In this document: piece after piece, positions 6,243 through 11,553 of the stretch
Position numbering within the stretch: position 1 is the first letter of the stretch
How the letters are laid out: each line of letters begins with the position of its first letter
Source of the DNA: CAZKDV01 sp964551645
GTDB taxonomy: Bacteria; Bacteroidota; Bacteroidia; Bacteroidales; DTU049
Reading direction: 5' to 3'
NCBI GenBank assembly: GCA_964551645.1
Contig: CAZKDV010000078.1
Coordinates: 1 to 11,553, forward strand
DNA length: 11,553 bases
Notes under the pieces: generated by a model
What the model was told of the DNA's origin: nothing
Seen by the model: only the letters and a program-made list of their open reading frames with translations
The model's database searches: none
Translations under genes and position numbers: made by a program

Positions 6243-8675
6243 ATGAAACTAAAACTAAAACAGCTAATTATTTTGATGCTTGGATTAATTTTGACATTAC
6301 AAGTAAAATCACAAGAAAAAGTAGATAAAGTAGATATTATGCTTTTTGGAGATATTAAATCTGCAAAAACGCGTGAACATATTCCGTATTCAACTGTTTC
6401 AATTAAAGGTACCAATATAGGGACAACAGCTGATGACAATGGTCGTTACAAATTTGCAAACTTGCCTATGGGTAAACATATACTAGTTGCTTATTCAATG
6501 GGATATAAATCATTAGAAAAAGAAGTGTATATAGAGAAAGGCAAAGTAGCTCAAGTTTTTTTTGAATTAGAAGAAGATGTTCTCAATTTAGAACAAATAG
6601 TGATTACTAGCACTAGAACAGAACATTATTTGAAAGATGTTCCCATCAGAACAGAAATAATTTCAGCAAGAGATATTGAAAATAAAAGTGCGAGCAATCT
6701 TTTTCAAGCTTTAGAAGGTACTCCGGGCGTTAGAGTCGAGAATCAATGTCAATCATGCAACTTTACTATGGTTCGTATGCAGGGACTTGGAGCTGAACAT
6801 ACTCAAGTATTGATTAATGGACAGCCAATATATTCAGGATTGGCAGGTGTTTACGGTTTGCAACAATTAAGCACAGTTGATGTTGATAAAATTGAAGTTG
6901 TGAAAGGAGCCGGTTCAGCACTTTATGGCAGTGGAGCTATTGCCGGTGCTATTAATGTTGTAACCAAAGAACCTAGTTTTATTCCTTCAACTACACTTGA
7001 TGTTCAGCTTGGCAGCTATAAAACTAATAAGTTCGATTTAAATTCTTCAATGCGTAATGAAAAGGGAAATATAGGACTTAATGTTTTTGCACAGCGATAT
7101 TCCGAAGGTGCAATCGACCAAACAGGTGAAGGCTTAACTAAAAGTGAAGTAATGAAAAAAGACGGTATTTCTGATAGAGTAATGACTGACCTTACTAATA
7201 TAGGATTTGGATTATTTATAGATGATGTTTTTTTGAAAAATGATAAACTTATTATTCGCGGAAAGTCAGTATTTGAAAAACGCGAAGGCGGGGTTATGGA
7301 TGACGATTATTTTCGTAATCCATTGACTGATGGAACAGAAAATATTACAACTGATAGATATGAAACATCTTTTAACTATAACAAAAAAATTGGTACTAAT
7401 TCGGAACTCAATTTAAGTCTTGCTTATATAAATCATAACAGAAATGCAACAAATGATTCTTATTTGAATGACTACATGGCAACACACAATGATACTATTC
7501 CCGATTTAAGAGATATGAGACCTTATCTTGCAGACGAAAATTCATTAACCTCAACATTAACTTTTAGTACAAACATCAAAAATCATAATTTAATCGTAGG
7601 AATTCAAAATTTTTATGACAAACTTGAAGAGTCTGGAATGTATGTTGTTGTTGATGAGTCAAGCAGCTATATGGGTAAGTCGTACCGCTCTGTAGCATAC
7701 AAATCTGCAAGAGAAATAGGACTATTTTTACAAGATGAATGGGCAATTAATGATAAATTAATGATAGTGCCGGGTATTAGAGTTGATAATCATCACTCAG
7801 AAGAAGAATATATATCAGATCAGCAAGTGTTTGAAACTACTGTTTTTCCGAAAACAAATTTTGAAGAAACAGCTGTAAACCCAAGATTAGCAATAAAATA
7901 CAAACTATCTGAGAAATTTACTGTTAGAGCCAATGCCGGAACCGGATTTCGTGCTCCTTATGGTTTTTCTGAAGATCTACACCTTTGTAGTGGTTCTCCC
8001 CGTGTTTGGAAGTCGTCAGATTTAAACCCAGAAACTTCAAAAAGTTATAATCTTTCACTTGATTATTATGCAAAAACTATTAGAATAAGTGCAAACATGT
8101 TTAGGACAGACTTGAAAAATAAGATAGGCTTCACAGATGCAGATAAAAACATTGCCACATTGGGATACGACTACCAATGGAAAAATATTGATGATGCTTT
8201 TGTGCATGGCATTGAGCTATCAGTTGTGTCTAACTTAACAAAAAATCTCGCTTTGGGAGTTGATTTGACATATAATCAGGGAGAATATAAAAATGTTAGA
8301 GAAGACTGGATTGGAACTCAATATGAAAAAGAAAGTAAGTTTATCTCAAGATTTCCAACTTCAACAGCTAATGCTAAAATAGAATATACTCCCAAAACAT
8401 GGATATTTTCTCTGACCGGAAACTATCAGGGGACTATGTATATTGATTACTATAGCGAAGATGCAACTCAATCAAAAATTAAAAAAACTAAACCAAATAT
8501 GCTTTTTAATGTAAGAGCATCTAAGAGTTTTAAAATGTTTAAGCTATATGCCGGAGTAAATAATATTTTCAACTATGTACAAGATGAAAGACACTTAGAT
8601 GACGCAGCTTTTATTTATGCTCCAGTATATGGTAGAATGTTTTACGGAGGAATATCAATTAATATAAACCATTAA
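6243..8675 (+). CDS. TonB-dependent outer-membrane receptor
   Basis: This 810-residue protein should be an outer-membrane beta-barrel that imports a scarce ligand using energy from TonB-ExbBD. It starts with a signal peptide (about residues 1-23, cleavage likely near VKSQ). A carboxypeptidase-regulatory-like domain follows at about 34-112, including the GTNIGTTADDNGRYKFANLP pattern. A TonB-box-like stretch (IVITSTRTE) lies near 119-127, the plug domain at about 130-245 (KIEVVKGAGSALYGSGAIAG near its end), and the barrel runs to the C-terminus. The plug carries a CxxC motif (C169, C172) before VRMQGLGAEHTQVLINGQP. The last residue is histidine rather than the usual aromatic. Its layout resembles receptors for siderophores, haem, cobalamin or metals, but the sequence does not identify the substrate. 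No transport partner genes are adjacent. Confidence 0.93.
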   Translation: MKLKLKQLIILMLGLILTLQVKSQEKVDKVDIMLFGDIKSAKTREHIPYSTVSIKGTNIGTTADDNGRYKFANLPMGKHILVAYSMGYKSLEKEVYIEKGKVAQVFFELEEDVLNLEQIVITSTRTEHYLKDVPIRTEIISARDIENKSASNLFQALEGTPGVRVENQCQSCNFTMVRMQGLGAEHTQVLINGQPIYSGLAGVYGLQQLSTVDVDKIEVVKGAGSALYGSGAIAGAINVVTKEPSFIPSTTLDVQLGSYKTNKFDLNSSMRNEKGNIGLNVFAQRYSEGAIDQTGEGLTKSEVMKKDGISDRVMTDLTNIGFGLFIDDVFLKNDKLIIRGKSVFEKREGGVMDDDYFRNPLTDGTENITTDRYETSFNYNKKIGTNSELNLSLAYINHNRNATNDSYLNDYMATHNDTIPDLRDMRPYLADENSLTSTLTFSTNIKNHNLIVGIQNFYDKLEESGMYVVVDESSSYMGKSYRSVAYKSAREIGLFLQDEWAINDKLMIVPGIRVDNHHSEEEYISDQQVFETTVFPKTNFEETAVNPRLAIKYKLSEKFTVRANAGTGFRAPYGFSEDLHLCSGSPRVWKSSDLNPETSKSYNLSLDYYAKTIRISANMFRTDLKNKIGFTDADKNIATLGYDYQWKNIDDAFVHGIELSVVSNLTKNLALGVDLTYNQGEYKNVREDWIGTQYEKESKFISRFPTSTANAKIEYTPKTWIFSLTGNYQGTMYIDYYSEDATQSKIKKTKPNMLFNVRASKSFKMFKLYAGVNNIFNYVQDERHLDDAAFIYAPVYGRMFYGGISININH

Positions 8676-8704
8676 CTATAACTTGAAAATAAAATTGTTT
8701 TTTT

Positions 8705-8742
8705 AGGAGAAAGAAGTGTTAAACCTTCTTTCTCTTTTTTTT
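8705..8742 (+). terminator. Intrinsic terminator after the TonB-dependent receptor gene
   Basis: The arms GAGAAAGAAG (8707-8716) and CTTCTTTCTC (8725-8734) form a perfect 10-bp stem with an 8-base loop, extendable by a G-T and an A-T pair. Eight T (8735-8742) follow on the plus strand. On the minus strand no T-run follows the stem, so it mainly ends plus-strand transcription. It lies between two convergent units. Confidence 0.85.
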
Positions 8743-8761
8743 GTTTTATATAGAATAGAAT

Positions 8762-10150
8762 TTACCATTTATTTGTTTTTTTCAACTGCATGTAGTCGTT
8801 AACTTCTTTTTTAAATACAGGAAAAAGAAGCAATAGTGCGATTAAGTTTGGAATAGTCATAAAAGTAATGGTCATATCAACAAAATTCCATACTAATTCT
8901 AATCCCCAAATACAGCCTAGAAAAACAAATAAGCCGAAAACAAAATAATAAGGCGTAATTGCTTTATCTCCCCATAAATATTGAACTGCTCTACTTCCGT
9001 AATATGACCATGCAATTACAGTTGAGAAGGCAAAAAGAAAAAGCCCAATGCTTACAATATGTTTAGCAATCCAGCCAATTCCAATTTTTGAAAGTCCAAG
9101 ACTAAATCCTAAAACAGTCATATCCACTCCATTTGTATCAGGTGTAGTCCATGCTCCAGTGGTAATAATAACAAGTGCGGTTAAAGTGCAAATTATTATA
9201 GTATCCACCAATGGTTCAAGTGAAGAAACAAGTCCTTCTTGCATAGGATGTTCAGTTTTTGCAGCTGCGTGAGCAATAGGTGCTGAACCTTGCCCGGCTT
9301 CATTTGAAAATAATCCTCTTTTGACTCCCCAAATCATTGTCATAATAACCGTAGAACCTAAAAAACCACCAGTAGCGGCTGTTCCTGTAAAAGCATCGGT
9401 AATTATCATATAGAATGTTCTTGGTAAATCTTGTGCATATATAATAAGCACCATAATGGCAGAAACAAAATAAAAAACAGCCATAAAAGGAACAAGTTTT
9501 GAAGTTACTTCTGCAATTCGTTTTAAGCCTCCAACTATAATAATTAGAACCAATGCTGTAATAACAATTGCCGAAACGATATTAGGTATTCCATAACTTG
9601 AATTTAACGCTGCTGCCATTGAATTTGCTTGTGCCATATTTCCTGTCCCAAATGAGCATAAGCCAGCGGCAAAGGCAAATATCAAAGCAAGATATTTTGC
9701 AAATTTCCCGAGTTTGTCTTTTAAACCTAATTCAATATAATACATTGGTCCGCCCGAAACTGTACCGTCAGCATTTATTTTTCTAAATTTTTGAGCAAGA
9801 GTACACTCAACTAATTTAATCATCATGCCAAGGAACCCAACTACCCATAGCCAGAAAACAGCACCAGGACCGCCATAATGAATTGCAAGTGCAACTCCAA
9901 CTATATTTCCTGTTCCAACAGTGGCAGATAATGCAGTGGTTAGTGCTTTAAATGAAGAAACATCGCCTTTTGTTTGCCTGTTTTTATATTTACCCGCAAC
10001 AATTTTTAAAGTATGACCAAAATTTGATACTTGTAAAAATTTAAAATATACAGTGAATATTAATCCAGTCGGAATTAATAATATCAGTATTGCATAGCCG
10101 CCTACATAATCATTATAAAGAGAAATCCATAAATTTAGCTTTTCTATCAT
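8762..10150 (-). CDS. AGCS-family sodium:alanine/glycine symporter
   Basis: This 462-residue inner-membrane protein belongs to the alanine or glycine:cation symporter family, which imports small neutral amino acids with Na+ (or H+). The family signature is clear at residues 91-105 (HYGGPGAVFWLWVVG). GGPMYYIE is at 133-140 and RGLFSNEAGQGSAP at 278-291. About ten or eleven hydrophobic segments run along the protein, and the length is normal for the family. The ATG lies 13 bases after the stop codon of the NSS-family gene on the same strand, so the two are probably one operon with this gene second. I cannot tell alanine, glycine or another amino acid as substrate from sequence alone. No terminator with a T-tract is evident for this direction. 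Confidence 0.95.
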   Translation of the reverse strand: MIEKLNLWISLYNDYVGGYAILILLIPTGLIFTVYFKFLQVSNFGHTLKIVAGKYKNRQTKGDVSSFKALTTALSATVGTGNIVGVALAIHYGGPGAVFWLWVVGFLGMMIKLVECTLAQKFRKINADGTVSGGPMYYIELGLKDKLGKFAKYLALIFAFAAGLCSFGTGNMAQANSMAAALNSSYGIPNIVSAIVITALVLIIIVGGLKRIAEVTSKLVPFMAVFYFVSAIMVLIIYAQDLPRTFYMIITDAFTGTAATGGFLGSTVIMTMIWGVKRGLFSNEAGQGSAPIAHAAAKTEHPMQEGLVSSLEPLVDTIIICTLTALVIITTGAWTTPDTNGVDMTVLGFSLGLSKIGIGWIAKHIVSIGLFLFAFSTVIAWSYYGSRAVQYLWGDKAITPYYFVFGLFVFLGCIWGLELVWNFVDMTITFMTIPNLIALLLLFPVFKKEVNDYMQLKKTNKW

Positions 10151-10163
10151 AATTGTGTTTTTT

Positions 10164-11537
10164 TTAAATTAATCCTATACCATTTAAAAATACAATAGCA
10201 ATAGCAATAGGAGCTATATATTTTACTACAAAGAAAACAATTTTTAAAAATGTATTATGCAAAGTACCATAATTTGATAACTCAAGCAATGCAACTTTCT
10301 TTTTTAACACCCAACCGACAAAAATTACTATTAATAAACCTCCAAGTGGCAAAAGAATATTTGAAGCTGTAAAGTCCATTATATCAAATATTTGCATCTT
10401 TTCACAACTTCCGTTAGCTTTAGATGTTATGTTCAAATAAATATTTTTAAAAGAACTCCATGATAATGTACAAACTGCACCTAATGTCATAGCTGCTATT
10501 GCAGAGATGATAGTGGCTAATTTCCTTTTTATTTTTAGTTCTTCAACAAAATATGCAACTATAACTTCAAGTAAAGAAATTGATGAGGTAAGAGCAGCAA
10601 TAACAAGCAATAAGAAAAATAATATTGCAAAAAAACTACCCCATGGGATTTGTTCAAAAATTGAAGGAAGTGTTATGAAGACAAGTCCGGGGCCACTTCC
10701 GGGAGCAATGCCAAAAGCAAAAACAGCAGGAAAAATCATGATGCCTGCAAGTATTGCCAATATCGTGTCAGCCATAGAAACACTAATGGCAATAAATGTT
10801 AAATTTTCTTTTTTATTTACATAAGAAGCATAAGTTATTAATGTTCCCATTCCAATGCTTAATGAAAAGAAAGCTTGCCCTAATGCATTTAATATGGTTT
10901 GACTCGTAAGTTTTGAAAAGTCGGGTTTAAACAAAAATTCTAATCCTTTTGCTGCACCCGGCAATGTTACGGAACGAATACATAAAATAATGATAATTAT
11001 AAAAAGTAATGGCATCAGAAATTTAGAATACTTTTCAATACCTTTTTGCACTCCTGCAATTACAATTATTGCTGTGAAAAACATAAACATAATATGCCAA
11101 AAAATAGGTTTAGTTGTGCCACTCATCAGATTTTCAAAGTGTCCATTATAGTTTTGCCCAAGCAAATTTAATCGTATAGACGAAAATAAGTATTCCATTG
11201 TCCAGCCGGCAACAGTACCGTAAAATGCTAATATTACAAATGCAGCGATAATACCGATTAATCCCACTACCCACCAAGAACTTTTGGGAGCAAGTTTTTT
11301 AAAAGATCTCAAAGCATTTGTTCCAGCTTTGCGTCCTATTATCATTTCAGATAACATTACTGGCACTCCAATTCCCAAAACAAAAATTAAATATATAAGC
11401 ATAAAAGCACCACCACCATTTTCTCCAGCTACATACGGAAATCTCCAGATATTGCCTAAACCAATAGCTGAACCAGCTGTAGCAGCAATAACCCCAAATG
11501 TGCCACTAAAGCCATCTCTTTTGTTTATTTCTTTCAT
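10164..11537 (-). CDS. NSS-family sodium-dependent transporter (SNF family)
   Basis: This 457-residue inner-membrane protein has the LeuT-like neurotransmitter:sodium symporter fold. The membrane-1 signature AGSAIGLGNIWRFPY is at residues 21-35, the region that binds Na+ and substrate in LeuT. The membrane-6 motif AFFSLSIGMGTLITYASY is at about 222-239, and ALTSSISLLE (315-324) corresponds to the second sodium site in membrane helix 8. Bacterial members import amino acids such as tryptophan, tyrosine or leucine; the substrate here is not determined. The length suggests the bacterial 11-helix form. It is the first visible gene of a likely two-gene operon with the AGCS symporter. Its promoter lies beyond the right edge, since only 16 bases precede the ATG. 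Confidence 0.95.
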   Translation of the reverse strand: MKEINKRDGFSGTFGVIAATAGSAIGLGNIWRFPYVAGENGGGAFMLIYLIFVLGIGVPVMLSEMIIGRKAGTNALRSFKKLAPKSSWWVVGLIGIIAAFVILAFYGTVAGWTMEYLFSSIRLNLLGQNYNGHFENLMSGTTKPIFWHIMFMFFTAIIVIAGVQKGIEKYSKFLMPLLFIIIIILCIRSVTLPGAAKGLEFLFKPDFSKLTSQTILNALGQAFFSLSIGMGTLITYASYVNKKENLTFIAISVSMADTILAILAGIMIFPAVFAFGIAPGSGPGLVFITLPSIFEQIPWGSFFAILFFLLLVIAALTSSISLLEVIVAYFVEELKIKRKLATIISAIAAMTLGAVCTLSWSSFKNIYLNITSKANGSCEKMQIFDIMDFTASNILLPLGGLLIVIFVGWVLKKKVALLELSNYGTLHNTFLKIVFFVVKYIAPIAIAIVFLNGIGLI

Positions 11538-11553
11538 TTAGTATGTTGTTTTG

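Noticed and set aside
6209..6439. Minus-strand open frame at the start of the TonB-dependent receptor gene
   Set aside because: It is antisense to the signal peptide and carboxypeptidase-regulatory-like domain, with no independent coding evidence.
8705..8742. Hairpin as a bidirectional terminator that also serves the AGCS gene
   Set aside because: The stem works in both directions, but the minus strand has no T-tract after it, so termination of the AGCS transcript is unsupported.
10507..11541. Plus-strand open frames opposite the NSS gene
   Set aside because: They run antisense to well-conserved transporter motifs and look like shadow frames with no recognisable protein.

Overview
The window looks like a chromosomal segment from a low-GC member of the Bacteroidota. 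Three things point that way: a SecD-SecF fusion protein, a TonB-dependent receptor with an N-terminal carboxypeptidase-regulatory-like domain, and promoters with the Bacteroidota-type -7 box (TAnnTTTG) and almost no Shine-Dalgarno sequences. I cannot place it below phylum level from the sequence alone.

Layout. Positions 1-85 (minus) hold the first codons of a gene that runs off the left edge, resembling a DegT/DnrJ/EryC1-family sugar aminotransferase. A divergent intergenic region (86-359) carries a promoter for each direction and an inverted repeat. secDF occupies 360-3515 (plus). Next comes a two-gene unit on the plus strand: a di-iron hemerythrin-like protein related to the ScdA/YtfE (RIC) family, from 3677 to 5520, and an overlapping LuxR-type regulator with a degenerate receiver domain (5513-6109). 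The hemerythrin gene is split at codon 45 by an 1127-bp IS630-like insertion sequence (3811-4937). The IS has 18-bp terminal inverted repeats and a transposase encoded in two minus-strand frames joined at an A7 tract. Removing the IS and one copy of a flanking TCA restores a continuous 237-codon frame with every expected iron ligand. After this come a TonB-dependent outer-membrane receptor (6243-8675, plus), a strong intrinsic terminator (8705-8742), and two convergent minus-strand genes for sodium-coupled amino-acid transporters: an NSS-family gene (10164-11537), then an AGCS-family gene (8762-10150) 13 bp downstream.

How the parts relate. secDF, the receptor and the transporters look like ordinary housekeeping and uptake genes. 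The notable unit is hemerythrin plus LuxR. Its promoter lacks a clear -33 element and sits downstream of a CRP/FNR-type palindrome (TTGCG-N4-CGTAA). Its regulator lacks the phospho-acceptor aspartate. This would fit a small oxygen-, NO- or iron-responsive unit, now disrupted in this genome or strain by the IS; that function is inference. I saw no rRNA, tRNA or CRISPR array.
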